Positions 33,271 through 41,544 of a DNA stretch of 64,000 bases are shown in pieces. Where the stretch lies: the NCBI RefSeq assembly GCF_022808915.1, contig NZ_JAKZFS010000001.1:1472753-1536752 (forward strand), written 5' to 3'. Positions within the stretch are counted from its first letter, which is position 1; each line of letters opens with the position of its first letter. Source of the DNA: Fundidesulfovibrio terrae (GTDB lineage Bacteria > Desulfobacterota > Desulfovibrionia > Desulfovibrionales > Desulfovibrionaceae). The translations under genes and the position numbers were made by a program. Under the pieces are notes generated by a model. It saw only the letters and a program-made list of their open reading frames with translations, searched no databases and was not told the DNA's origin.

Positions 33271-34980
33271 CTAAATGGTGTTCCAACGTTTTATAAGATT
33301 GCAGATGGTATCAAGTTGTTTTGGTAGGTCATGACACTGAGTGATATCGTCTTTTGTTGAAATTTCAGATACCATTTCGGATAATTTCGGTTTGTTTGCT
33401 TTAAAAAACGTTCCTGATCTTGGTTTGATCTCATCAAGGTACGAAAAGAAATCTTCAAACCGGCCAACAACTCGCACTGTTTTTCTTTGCTCAAGTATAG
33501 ATGTGACAAGGCGGGAGGTGATGTAGTTTTCAATTTCCTTTCCAAATGTTATCCAACAGTGGCCACCGAGGTTGATTATTTCGTCACGAATTCTTTTCTT
33601 GGTGTGATTGATGGGCGAATGTTTGTTTCTTTTGTCGCTGTCTATTAATATGGCATTGTTTCTGTTTACATTAAGCATGCTTATTAATTTGTGGTCGTAT
33701 GGGTTTGAGTGCAAATGTGACAACAGCCGACCACCGTAAAACACGATTTGGTAGTGCATGCCTTCCTGGAGCATGCCATCGCTCCATATGTTGATCCAAT
33801 TTTTTAAATAGTTTCTGTCCGATGGACCTTCGACCCATATTATTCCGTTGGATTGAAGGAGGTCACTTGCTCTAATTTCTAGGTCGTCAAGAATTTTTTT
33901 ATGATGTTCGTAGGATAATGACTGTTTGATTGTCGTTTGTCCGTTGTCATGATTACTGTGGTATATGGCAGATCTTGGTGTTTTACTGAAAAAATCAATA
34001 ACTGTTGCCGAGTGTGTTGTGATGAAGAAGCAAGATTTGTTGTGCTCTGTGTGCTTTGTGATGAACTTCAGCAGTCTCCTGAGCATTGAAGGATGTAAGT
34101 TGTTTTCTGGTTCTTCAATGCAGTATATAAAATTCTCGTGAGCTTTTTTGTATACAAGTCTAGATAGTGACGTCGCGACGAGGACGTGGATAATTGTTTT
34201 TATCCCGCTCCCCATGTTTGAAAGTCGAATAGATCCTTTGTTGAGTTCTGTGAGGAATATTTCCCATGTGCCATTCTGGTGTCTTTTGCATTCAATCTTT
34301 TCGAAGTATATTTCTGGATTACATATTGAATTCAAATCGTTGAGTAGTTTTCCGTGTATTATGTCATTGTTTAGTTCAGCATTGACAATGTAATTCTGGA
34401 CTATGTTGGTGATTCCATGTCCTGAGCTTTGTATGTCAAGTCTGTCTGTGTTTTGTTCTGCAACAATATCTCTTTCGGCATCGATTTTTATGATAAGTTT
34501 GTTTGCATATTTATTTGTTATGTTTTGTGCCAAGTTTTCTTTGTAGCCTGCTCTGAAGTCGTCCATAGCAGGTGTAATTAAATCGCAATCATCAATTGAA
34601 AGAGTTCCTCGCTTTCCTGTGATGCATTCAATTTCAAGTGTTATTTTTTTTCCTATGTATTGTTTACCGTAATTCCAATGATTTATGTATCCACGGATTT
34701 CTCCTCCGGAAGTTGACTCACGAAATACTTGACGTAATTCATGTTCCTCAAGCTGTTTATTGTAGATAATTGTCGGGTTTTGATCGCCGCGAAGTTTGTC
34801 TGGGGCTATTCCGTGAGTAATGTTTGTTATTAATCCAATTGTATCAAGAAGGCTTGATTTTCCAGAGTTGTTCTTTCCAATGATGATATTTATTGCTTGT
34901 ATTGAACTGAATCCTGTCGGATTGTTTCCGATGCATTTGTAATTTTTTATTTGGTAGGATGTTCCTATGATGTCGTGCAT
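33271..34980 (-). CDS. OLD-family ATPase with TOPRIM nuclease domain
   Basis: 569 residues. ABC/SMC-type ATPase: Walker A GKNNSGKSS (35-43), a signature-like MGSGIKTII, Walker B FIYCIEEPENNLHPSM, and H-loop FFITTHSATVI. A C-terminal TOPRIM domain follows, with the catalytic Glu in IIWVEGPSDRNYL and the DxD-type site AILIDSDKR. This is the OLD (overcoming lysogenisation defect) nuclease layout; class 1 members stand alone, class 2 (Gabija GajA) sit beside a UvrD-like helicase, which is absent here. The gene is AT-rich between GC-rich neighbours, which points to transfer, and anti-phage or anti-plasmid action is the likely role by family. Confidence 0.88.
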   Translation of the reverse strand: MHDIIGTSYQIKNYKCIGNNPTGFSSIQAINIIIGKNNSGKSSLLDTIGLITNITHGIAPDKLRGDQNPTIIYNKQLEEHELRQVFRESTSGGEIRGYINHWNYGKQYIGKKITLEIECITGKRGTLSIDDCDLITPAMDDFRAGYKENLAQNITNKYANKLIIKIDAERDIVAEQNTDRLDIQSSGHGITNIVQNYIVNAELNNDIIHGKLLNDLNSICNPEIYFEKIECKRHQNGTWEIFLTELNKGSIRLSNMGSGIKTIIHVLVATSLSRLVYKKAHENFIYCIEEPENNLHPSMLRRLLKFITKHTEHNKSCFFITTHSATVIDFFSKTPRSAIYHSNHDNGQTTIKQSLSYEHHKKILDDLEIRASDLLQSNGIIWVEGPSDRNYLKNWINIWSDGMLQEGMHYQIVFYGGRLLSHLHSNPYDHKLISMLNVNRNNAILIDSDKRNKHSPINHTKKRIRDEIINLGGHCWITFGKEIENYITSRLVTSILEQRKTVRVVGRFEDFFSYLDEIKPRSGTFFKANKPKLSEMVSEISTKDDITQCHDLPKQLDTICNLIKRWNTI

Positions 34981-35100
34981 ATGTTCTTACTCGCAAAGGG
35001 ATAAGTTGGCGTCTATGCCAGGCCCCAGGTGTTTTAGGTGTTAAAATGTAAAGTATAAATATAAATATAAGCCTTAGGGAGTTGGTGTGCAAGGCTTGTG

Positions 35101-35137
35101 AAACGAAAAACGGGGGCTTGGCCCCCGTTTTTCGTTT
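35101..35137. terminator. Strong bidirectional terminator
   Basis: Perfect 17-bp stem AAACGAAAAACGGGGGC with its complement and a TTG loop. On the minus strand it ends transcription from hypB; on the plus strand nothing obvious reads into it. It marks the right edge of the AT-rich OLD segment. Confidence 0.85.
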
Positions 35138-35190
35138 TCATCGAGATATTTTGTTAGTAGCGCGACAAGCTGCAGGCCTCCACGTTATCA

Positions 35191-35847
35191 CTATCTCTTC
35201 TTGGCGGCCCGCTTCTTGCGAAGCCACTCGTACCACCCTTCCAGCCCCTCGCGGGTCTTGCAGGATACCCCGAAGATGGTGATGTCCTTGTTCAAGGCCC
35301 GCATGAAGCCCTTGGCGCGCTCCATGTCGAAATCCACATAGGGTAGCAAATCCACCTTGTTCAGAAGCGACGCCTCGCTCAGATTGAACATCAGCGGGTA
35401 CTTCTCGGGCTTGTCGTCGCCCTCGGCCACGGAGAGAAGCGTCACCTTGCTGTCCTCGCCCACGTCGAACTCGGCCGGGCACACCAGGTTGCCCACGTTC
35501 TCGATGAACAGGATGTCCAGGCCTTCCAGGTCCAGCGCCTTGAGCGCCTCCAGCACCATGGAGCTGTTCAGGTGGCAGCCGCCCTCGGTGTTGATCTGCA
35601 CGGCCTGGGCGCCGGTGGCGGCCACGCGGCGGGCGTCGTTGTCGGTCTGGAGGTCTCCCTCGATGACCGCCATCTTGAACTCGCCGGCCAGGTCGGCCAG
35701 GGTGCGCTCAAGCAGGCTGGTCTTGCCCGCGCCGGGCGAGCTCATGAGGTTGAGCGCCAGGATGCCGCGCTCGGCGAAAAGCTGCTTGAGTTCCTGGGCG
35801 AGGCGGTCGTTGGCCTCCAGGACATTGCGGACCACGGATACTTTCAT
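35191..35847 (-). CDS. hypB: Hydrogenase nickel incorporation GTPase HypB
   Basis: 218 residues. SIMIBI-class GTPase with Walker A SSPGAGKTSLLE, GDLQTDND, the nickel-site Cys/His in NTEGGCHLNS, FIENVGNLVCPAEFD and LNKVDLLPYVDFD. It hydrolyses GTP to drive nickel delivery to [NiFe]-hydrogenase large subunits with HypA. The N-terminus begins directly at MKVSVVRNVLEAND, so it lacks both the His-rich stretch and the CxxCGC site of enterobacterial HypB; nickel storage is not expected. Two bases separate it from hypA upstream. Confidence 0.95.
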   Translation of the reverse strand: MKVSVVRNVLEANDRLAQELKQLFAERGILALNLMSSPGAGKTSLLERTLADLAGEFKMAVIEGDLQTDNDARRVAATGAQAVQINTEGGCHLNSSMVLEALKALDLEGLDILFIENVGNLVCPAEFDVGEDSKVTLLSVAEGDDKPEKYPLMFNLSEASLLNKVDLLPYVDFDMERAKGFMRALNKDITIFGVSCKTREGLEGWYEWLRKKRAAKKR

Positions 35848-35849
35848 GC

Positions 35850-36203
35850 TTACTCCGCTTCGATGTAGTCGATGAACAGTTCCTTGCCGGCCAGGACGGA
35901 ATGTCCCAGCTCCTCGCCGCAGTGGGGGCAGGGCACGAGCAGCCGGTTGGTGTGCTCGGGCGAGAATTCCTTGCCGCATTTGAAGCACCGGTAGCGGGCC
36001 GGAATTTCCTCCAGCTCGAACACGGCGGACTCCAGGGGAGTCTTGATGGTCAGCGCCATGAAGCCCGTTTCGAGCGCCTCGGGCACGGTGTTGGTGAGCC
36101 TGCCGAACTTGATCTTCACCCGGATCAGCCGGGTGAGGCCGTTCTTCTCCATTTCCTGCTGGATGATGTCCAGGATGGACTGGGCGATGGACATTTCGTG
36201 CAT
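35850..36203 (-). CDS. hypA: Hydrogenase/urease nickel metallochaperone HypA
   Basis: 117 residues, normal length. The nickel site needs the N-terminal Met-His, present as MHEMSIAQSILDII. The zinc site is two CxxC pairs, CFKCGKEFSP and CPHCGEE. It hands nickel to HypB and hydrogenase precursors. hypA-hypB are transcribed together with two bases between them; the DUF554 gene lies immediately upstream in the same direction (18 bases). Hydrogenase structural genes are not in the window. Confidence 0.95.
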   Translation of the reverse strand: MHEMSIAQSILDIIQQEMEKNGLTRLIRVKIKFGRLTNTVPEALETGFMALTIKTPLESAVFELEEIPARYRCFKCGKEFSPEHTNRLLVPCPHCGEELGHSVLAGKELFIDYIEAE

Positions 36204-36221
36204 GGCGGTCCCGGTTGTGGC

Positions 36222-36908
36222 CTAAATGGGGGTGAAACTCAAGAGCGCCGCGAAGGCGAGCGCGGGCAGGAAGTTGCCCACGCGGATCTGCGCGAACCCG
36301 AGCAAATTGACGCCGATGGAAAGGATGAGCAAGCCGCCCGTGGCGGTGATCTGAGTGAGCAGCATGGGGGTGACGAATTCGCGCACGGACCCGGCTCCCA
36401 GGGTGATGGCCCCCTGGTAGAGAAGTACAGGAACGGCCGAGAACATCACTCCCACCCCGTAGGTGGAGGCGAGGGGGATGGAGGCGAAGCCGTCCAGGGT
36501 GGCCTTGGTGAAGAGGATGGTGGGGTCGTGCCGCAGCCCGTCGTCCAGCGAGCCCAGGACGGCCATGGAGCCCACGCAGTAGATGAGCGATGCCGAGACC
36601 AGCCCGTCGGTGAACAGGGCGTTGCGCGAGCGCGCCAGGGTCTTCACCCGCTCGCCCAGGGACTCCAGGTGGTCCTCGATGCGCAGGAGTTCCCCGGCGA
36701 TGCCGCCGAGCACCATGCTGAAGACCACCAGCAGGGGCCGGTCCATCTTGAGGGCCATCTGCAGGCCGATGAGCAGCACCGACAGTCCCAGGCCCTGGAA
36801 CACGATGCGCTTCACGTTCTCCGGGAAACGGCCGTGCATGAGGATGCCCACGAGGCTCCCGGCCACGATGGCCCCGGCGTTGGCGATGGTTCCGACTGGC
36901 ATGTCCAT
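36222..36908 (-). CDS. DUF554 family membrane protein
   Basis: 228 residues with about seven membrane helices. It opens MPVGTIANAGAIVAGSLVGI, the typical DUF554 start, and contains GLGLSVLLIGLQMAL, LLVVFSMVLGGIAGELLRIE, LIYCVGSMAVLGSLDDGLRH (the family CVG(S/P)MAI.G...DGL motif), a conserved KATLDGFASIPLASTYGVGV and the C-terminal GGLLILSIGVNLL. Function is unknown. I start at 36908; 36902 (MPVGT) is equally possible, and no clear ribosome site helps. It may lead the hypA-hypB operon. Confidence 0.85.
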   Translation of the reverse strand: MDMPVGTIANAGAIVAGSLVGILMHGRFPENVKRIVFQGLGLSVLLIGLQMALKMDRPLLVVFSMVLGGIAGELLRIEDHLESLGERVKTLARSRNALFTDGLVSASLIYCVGSMAVLGSLDDGLRHDPTILFTKATLDGFASIPLASTYGVGVMFSAVPVLLYQGAITLGAGSVREFVTPMLLTQITATGGLLILSIGVNLLGFAQIRVGNFLPALAFAALLSFTPI

Positions 36909-36994
36909 GGGGGGTTGGAGATACGCCCATGCGGGCGCAAGCACAAGCCAATCTTGACACATTCCAGGGCTTGGCCTAGGTAAAGAACCCCTTT

Positions 36995-37081
36995 GCCGGG
37001 ATGGCGGAATTGGTAGACGCAGCGGACTCAAAATCCGCCGAGGGCAACCTCTTGGGGGTTCGAGTCCCCCTCCCGGTACCA
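36995..37081 (+). tRNA. tRNA-Leu (CAA)
   Basis: 87 bases including an encoded CCA. Acceptor arm GCCGGGA pairs with TCCCGGT (one G-U); D-arm TGGCGGAATTGGTAGACGC; anticodon loop CTCAAAA with anticodon CAA in the stem GCGGA/TCCGC; a long variable arm as in class II tRNAs; T-arm GGGGGTTCGAGTCCCCC. It is the attachment site of the integrated element, whose right end carries a partial copy. Confidence 0.97.
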
Positions 37082-37082
37082 A
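37052..37082 (+). repeat. Left attachment repeat (tRNA 3' end)
   Basis: 31 bases, from TTGGGGGTTCGAG through CGGTACCAA, identical to 46426-46456. A second 16-base match (GACTCAAAATCCGCCG, 37025-37040) precedes it after an 11-base variable-arm stretch that differs from the right copy. Confidence 0.92.
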
Positions 37083-37140
37083 GTAATGACGCGGGTTGCG
37101 GGCGGTCTGGCTGTAGAAGCTAGGCCGCCCGCTTGCTTTT

Positions 37141-37168
37141 TTGCTCCAATTTTGCTCCACTTTGCTCA
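37141..37168 (+). repeat. TTGCTCCA triplet, left end
   Basis: TTGCTCCA at 37141 and 37152 and TTGCTCA at 37162, spaced 11 and 10 bases (one helical turn), between the tRNA and the integrase start. They match a triplet near the right end and are probable integrase arm-binding sites, and may also regulate int because they lie just upstream of its ribosome site. Confidence 0.65.
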
Positions 37169-37180
37169 CGGAGGTGGAGC

Positions 37181-38185
37181 ATGGCGAGCTTTAGAAAGCG
37201 TGGAAATCTCCAGTGGGAGGCCCGGATCAGGAAGCGCGGCTATCCCACCACCTGCAAGACATTCGACACCAAAGCCGAGGCCGAACAGTGGGCCAAAGAA
37301 ACAGAGGCGACCATGGGCAAGGGGCAATTCGTGTCCGCCAAGGAAGCCGAGGCGTACACGCTTGCCGAGTGCCTTGAACGCTTCAAGGAAGAATATCTGC
37401 CCCGCCTGAAAGACCCCAGGCGCGAAATTTCCAGGGTTGACCGGCTCAAGCGGAGAACCATTGCCCACCGGATCATGGCCACGATCCGATCCAAGGATAT
37501 AGCCGATTTCCGGCGGGAACGCGAAGCCGAGGGCGCTTCTCCGAACACGGTCCGCCTTGATCTGGCCTTGCTGTCCAGGCTGTTCAACTACGCCCGCTCG
37601 GATTGGGGGATGGAAAGCCTGACGAATCCCGTGGCCCTGGCCGCCAAGCCGAAACTGCCGCCGGGGCGCACTCGGAGACTGGAGCCGGGGGAAGAGAAAC
37701 GGCTGCTGGCCGCTTGCGCCCCTGAGTTTGCGCTCGTCGTGCGGTTCGCGCTGGCAACCGCCATGAGGCGCGGCGAGATTGTCGGTCTGCGCTGGCAGGA
37801 TGTTGATATCAGGGCCAGCCGGGCGCGGCTGAACGACACCAAGAACAAGGAGTCCCGGACGGTCCCCCTCTCCCGAACGGCAAAGGAAGTACTCCAAGAC
37901 CTCCCCCGTCACATCTCCGGGAGGGTATTCCCCTTCTGCCCCGATCACCTCTCAGCCAAGATGGCCGATGCCTGCCGTGCCGCCGGACTGGATGATCTGC
38001 ACTTTCACGACCTGCGCCACGAGGCCACCAGCCGGTTCTTTGAGCATACGGACCTGGACGTCATGGAGATTAAGGCCATCACCGGGCACAAGACGCTTCA
38101 AATGCTGGCGCGGTACACGCATTTGAGGACGGCCAATCTGGCGGCAAGGCTGGATGGTGCACGGCGCGGTGAGGTCGGACAATAA
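37181..38185 (+). CDS. int: Tyrosine-type site-specific integrase
   Basis: 334 residues from the ATG at 37181 (GGAGGTGG upstream). N-terminal arm-binding domain (ASFRKRGNLQWEARIRKRG), core-binding domain about 60-150, then the catalytic domain with Arg196 (TAMRRGEI), Lys221/223, His276-x-x-Arg279 (HFHDLRHEA), His303 (ITGHK) and nucleophile Tyr312 (LARYTH). It integrates and, with an accessory factor, excises the element at the tRNA-Leu 3' end. It sits about 100 bases from the attachment site and reads into the element, typical for tRNA-targeting islands. Confidence 0.95.
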   Translation: MASFRKRGNLQWEARIRKRGYPTTCKTFDTKAEAEQWAKETEATMGKGQFVSAKEAEAYTLAECLERFKEEYLPRLKDPRREISRVDRLKRRTIAHRIMATIRSKDIADFRREREAEGASPNTVRLDLALLSRLFNYARSDWGMESLTNPVALAAKPKLPPGRTRRLEPGEEKRLLAACAPEFALVVRFALATAMRRGEIVGLRWQDVDIRASRARLNDTKNKESRTVPLSRTAKEVLQDLPRHISGRVFPFCPDHLSAKMADACRAAGLDDLHFHDLRHEATSRFFEHTDLDVMEIKAITGHKTLQMLARYTHLRTANLAARLDGARRGEVGQ

Positions 38186-38566
38186 TGTGCAACATAAGCA
38201 TGGCGTATGGGTTGATCCTGTACCATTGGTCAGGTGGGAGTGGTTGATTTGGAGTATGGCCCTGATGCCAAGAATGCAGCACGCCTTCAATTCGAGATGA
38301 TTTGAGGGGGGGGCTGCCGACTGATCCCGAATGGTTTTTGACCTACACACCTGCATCCCAACGTCTGGCCAAGAGGATAGCCTTGAGGCTGATATGCTGG
38401 ACTTGCTCGGCTACGCCCCGAATTTCAATGCCGATTGGCAGGGGGATAGAAACAGCCCTTCACATATCTGTGCTTGCGGATATCAAGGTTAACTCTGCGT
38501 GGCGCAGGATAATGCCCATGGTGCAGGGCTTCACCAAGACGGAACTTTTCTTCATGTTGTTGTAGT
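38186..38566. other. 381-base region without a clear gene inside the element
   Basis: Between the convergent integrase and the AT-rich cargo. One short open frame, 38331-38492 (53 codons, plus), reads MVFDLHTCIPTSGQEDSLEA and then DMLDLLGYAPNFNADW, which has protein-like composition but a poor ribosome site; it may be a remnant. A second frame further right (ending 38565) gives a hydrophobic tail of unclear meaning. Confidence 0.4.
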
Positions 38567-39652
38567 CTAGTCCAAAGATACTTTGAGCGATTCAGCAAGC
38601 TGTCCAAAGCACACCTTGAGTTCAGCTTTAATTTCTCTAAAAGACAATTGCGATGTTTCTAAGTGCTTCAATAACAACGCGCTAAAGCGTGAATCAATGT
38701 CAAAATCCCTAGCTGCCTTGCAATACTCTTCAAACCCAATGCGCTCAAATCCTTCAGGGAATGTTTTGTAAAGAATATATGCGCATGTCATGTGAAAATG
38801 CATATTTCGAATTTCTGAGATCTTTAGAAAGTTTCCGGCTGCAGACGCAGCATAGTAAAAACAAGTTCTACTTCTAATGTAAGGGACAATTCCAAATCTT
38901 AAGCAACACAAAATAATATCTAAAGATTGTGTCAACATGCCATGTACATAGGTATAAAACAAAAACGAATCACTACTGCTTGCCAAGCCACTAATAAGAG
39001 AATTTGTCTTTAACTCATTAAATTCTTCAATCAATCCACAGCCTGTTGATGTAGCGTCCGAGATTGGAATGTTTTTGCATTCGTCTTTTAATGCGTCAAA
39101 GATATCTTCTATTTTTACAAGTTTTGTTGCGTATTCCTTTATGCTTGAAAATTCTTCTTTAAATAAATATAGAAAATTTTTGGTGCTCACTTCATTGATT
39201 TCATGGTTTTCTTCATGGAATCCAAATGTAACTGGCAGAACTAAAATATACTGATTGTATCTTTGTATTATGTCAATAATGTCATTAGTTGCATTAACAA
39301 TGTAATCAAAGTGTAAATTTTGTTGTTGCTTGGTGACTATTCTGGGGAAAATTTTTGCAAACTTACACAATGGGTCATCGACTATATGGATGTCTCCCAA
39401 CAACACAAACGGGTAGTGGTTGTTGTCTTTTGTATTTAAATATGAAGCCCCTGTAAATAAGTATGCTCGGGAGCTTTGGTCCAAACAATTCAAAAACAAC
39501 GAGGTCACTCTTCTGTGAGAATGCCAAAAAACCAAAACATTATCAATCGCAGAGGCTATCTTAGACCTGTGAACATTGACTATTAAGCCTTGCAATAGCT
39601 GAAGATATTCACGTTGTATCTTGAGAATCTCTGAGTTTATTAGCTTATGCAT
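38567..39652 (-). CDS. Cargo protein B, unknown function, AT-rich
   Basis: 361 residues, mostly helical and soluble, no signal or membrane segment of note except a hydrophobic patch around MLTQSLDIILCCLRFG. Recognisable blocks: RSKIASAIDNVLVFWHSHRR, FVLLGDIHIVDDPLCKFAKI, FDYIVNATNDIIDIIQRYNQ, FYYAASAAGNFLKISEIRNM, and a charged helical C-terminus. I do not recognise a family. It overlaps the upstream gene by eight bases, so the two are translated together. Codon use is far more AT-rich than the integrase or mob genes of the same element. A toxin/effector, sensor or repair role is possible; position as cargo suggests a benefit such as defence. Confidence 0.75.
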   Translation of the reverse strand: MHKLINSEILKIQREYLQLLQGLIVNVHRSKIASAIDNVLVFWHSHRRVTSLFLNCLDQSSRAYLFTGASYLNTKDNNHYPFVLLGDIHIVDDPLCKFAKIFPRIVTKQQQNLHFDYIVNATNDIIDIIQRYNQYILVLPVTFGFHEENHEINEVSTKNFLYLFKEEFSSIKEYATKLVKIEDIFDALKDECKNIPISDATSTGCGLIEEFNELKTNSLISGLASSSDSFLFYTYVHGMLTQSLDIILCCLRFGIVPYIRSRTCFYYAASAAGNFLKISEIRNMHFHMTCAYILYKTFPEGFERIGFEEYCKAARDFDIDSRFSALLLKHLETSQLSFREIKAELKVCFGQLAESLKVSLD

Positions 39653-41126
39653 TTTGTACCTTTGATAATAATTTGTTGGGAATGAAGTATTGTTCGTCTA
39701 AGAAGGCGAGAATTTTTCCCATTACAAACTTGCAGTCGTGCCAAACACTGGGCAGGGATTGCGCAGCTAGGGCATCAGGGACGCAATGGAATTGATGTGC
39801 AGGAGATTTGCACGACACAAGAGCGCTTTCACGAATAGCTCCCCACAATCCATGCTCAAAATGGGAGTCGTAGTCGTAATATAGGCCAAACAATTCTTTT
39901 TCATCGACAGCTATTGCTTTTTCGCGAATATTTTTTTTATCAAAATACGAAGTGTCCATATTGATAAATTCTTCATCCATATAATGATTAACCAATAACT
40001 CAAGATATCTATAGTCTACATGGCTATTCGATAGGTCGGATGAAGAATCTCTTGAGCGTGACACTACGAGCTTTGTCAATCCAATTCCATAATACTGATA
40101 TTCTTCCCATATGTTTTTGTGATCATTCTCGATTAGAAGTAAGTATTTTAGCATTATATAACACTCAATTATACTGCGAACGGCCCCTCTGCCGCAAACT
40201 GAATTATATAAATCATGTGCGTATACCTCATGCATTCTTTTGTATGCGTACGTTGCAATCCCAAGTAGTACTAACATTTTAGCATCAAGCGGTTTTGTTG
40301 CAGTAAATAGTTCGGATAAATACCTAAAAATTTCTTGCAGGTGCGCGACATACATATCTGTATTTGATTTTTCAACCTCTCTTTTAATAATAAACAATTC
40401 ACATTCGACACATCTGCTGAGGACATCCCAAAATGAGCACATAATCTCATCCGGGGTGTCATCTGTATCACCTTGGAGATTCATTGATTCCATCATTTTT
40501 AGTGACATCTCTGATGACCTGATCATGGGCCTAATTGTGTGCATTTCCTCGGCCGTATGCTCAAGTTCAGGGTATTTTATCAACTCCTCGACGACCTCTT
40601 TCGGTAGCTTTAAGGAGCCAGAAAATACTTGGTGCATTAAAGCAATGTACCGAATATCTGTTGCGAAATCCGACTGATGATGTGCTGCCTTCAGCATGGT
40701 GTTAGTAATAATGTCGGTTCGCTCTTTCGGCGTCTGGCTGTTGTTGCAAAAAAAATCAACAAATACCGGAAATTCATGGTGTTGATGAACGATAGTAAGT
40801 GGCGAAAGTATGTGTTTGTCAATTGTAGTCTCTAACTTGCCGTAAAATTTTAATTGTTCGTCTTCTGGAAGTTTTAGAATGGAAAACCATGATGGCCTTC
40901 TTACTGCTGGATTAAGCTCGACTAGTGTTTTTAGTATTTGAAACATTTTATTAAATCCATCTTTACGTCCATATGTCTCCAGAATAATAGCTATCCACAT
41001 ATACTCAGGTAATCTTTCATGAAACCATGATTGAAGTTTCCCTTTTTCGCCAAGGGCCTTGTTGAAAGGACTGAAAAACTTACCTTTCTTGAACTCATGA
41101 TCTCGAAGCTGACTGTGAGTGTTCAT
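39645..41126 (-). CDS. Cargo protein A, DUF5677-like helical protein, AT-rich
   Basis: 493 residues, all-helical by appearance. The start (GAGGG before the ATG) leads into KLQSWFHERLPEYMWIAIIL then ETYGRKDGFNKMFQI. The C-terminal half has GRGAVRSIIECYIMLKYLLL, EEYQYYGIGLTKLVVSRS and HFEHGLWGAIRESALVSCKS, a pattern like DUF5677-type proteins (an Arg-Ser..Glu helix pair with a later His), though I cannot confirm it. These are uncharacterised helical proteins found in mobile DNA. First gene of a two-gene unit with cargo B, with an eight-base overlap. Strongly AT-rich. Function unknown; a two-component defence module is the best guess. Confidence 0.78.
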   Translation of the reverse strand: MNTHSQLRDHEFKKGKFFSPFNKALGEKGKLQSWFHERLPEYMWIAIILETYGRKDGFNKMFQILKTLVELNPAVRRPSWFSILKLPEDEQLKFYGKLETTIDKHILSPLTIVHQHHEFPVFVDFFCNNSQTPKERTDIITNTMLKAAHHQSDFATDIRYIALMHQVFSGSLKLPKEVVEELIKYPELEHTAEEMHTIRPMIRSSEMSLKMMESMNLQGDTDDTPDEIMCSFWDVLSRCVECELFIIKREVEKSNTDMYVAHLQEIFRYLSELFTATKPLDAKMLVLLGIATYAYKRMHEVYAHDLYNSVCGRGAVRSIIECYIMLKYLLLIENDHKNIWEEYQYYGIGLTKLVVSRSRDSSSDLSNSHVDYRYLELLVNHYMDEEFINMDTSYFDKKNIREKAIAVDEKELFGLYYDYDSHFEHGLWGAIRESALVSCKSPAHQFHCVPDALAAQSLPSVWHDCKFVMGKILAFLDEQYFIPNKLLSKVQNA

Positions 41127-41544
41127 TGTTGCCCTCGTAAAAATGTAGGAAAAATATCCGAGTATTTCTGGCTTTGATTAATTTGGCTTAAAAATTTATC
41201 CGGAATTGTATAGCATAACCTGCTCAACGGAAAGAAATTTTGTTTGTCCCAAATAAGTCAGCGTCCTCCTCTCGGGGCGATGAAACAGCGCCACAGGGCC
41301 AGGGCTTGTAGTCATTTCCTGCGAAGGTCCAGCCCAGCGGCTTCGGTTGTGCTGAGCGCGAAGGTTGATGATTGCCTCCCATTTTCCCAGAACTCGCAAA
41401 CTTTAACGTCAAATCAACAAGCCCTCGGTGATCATAGGAAACATGCTACCTCAGCCATTCCGCCTGTCATTGGTATCCTACCCCATGCTTCGCCTATTGA
41501 AAGTGAGGCTGAAGAGATACCGTATGATCTCCTTAGGGGCCAAA
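41127..41544. other. 418-base region between cargo and mob block
   Basis: Holds the cargo promoter region in its first 100 bases and a degenerate fragment of mobA/mobB (41302-41376). No intact gene is seen. Confidence 0.55.
41302..41376 (-). pseudogene. Truncated duplicate of the mobA/mobB region
   Basis: Bases 41336-41376 match 42213-42253 at 36 of 41 positions, and 41302-41335 resemble 42121-42155. In the minus-strand mobA frame this gives AIINLRAQHNRSRWAG, against AIIDRRAQYNRSRYPG in mobA. About 60 bases present in mobA are missing between the two blocks. It is a remnant of a second mob gene or of a recombination event. Confidence 0.6.
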
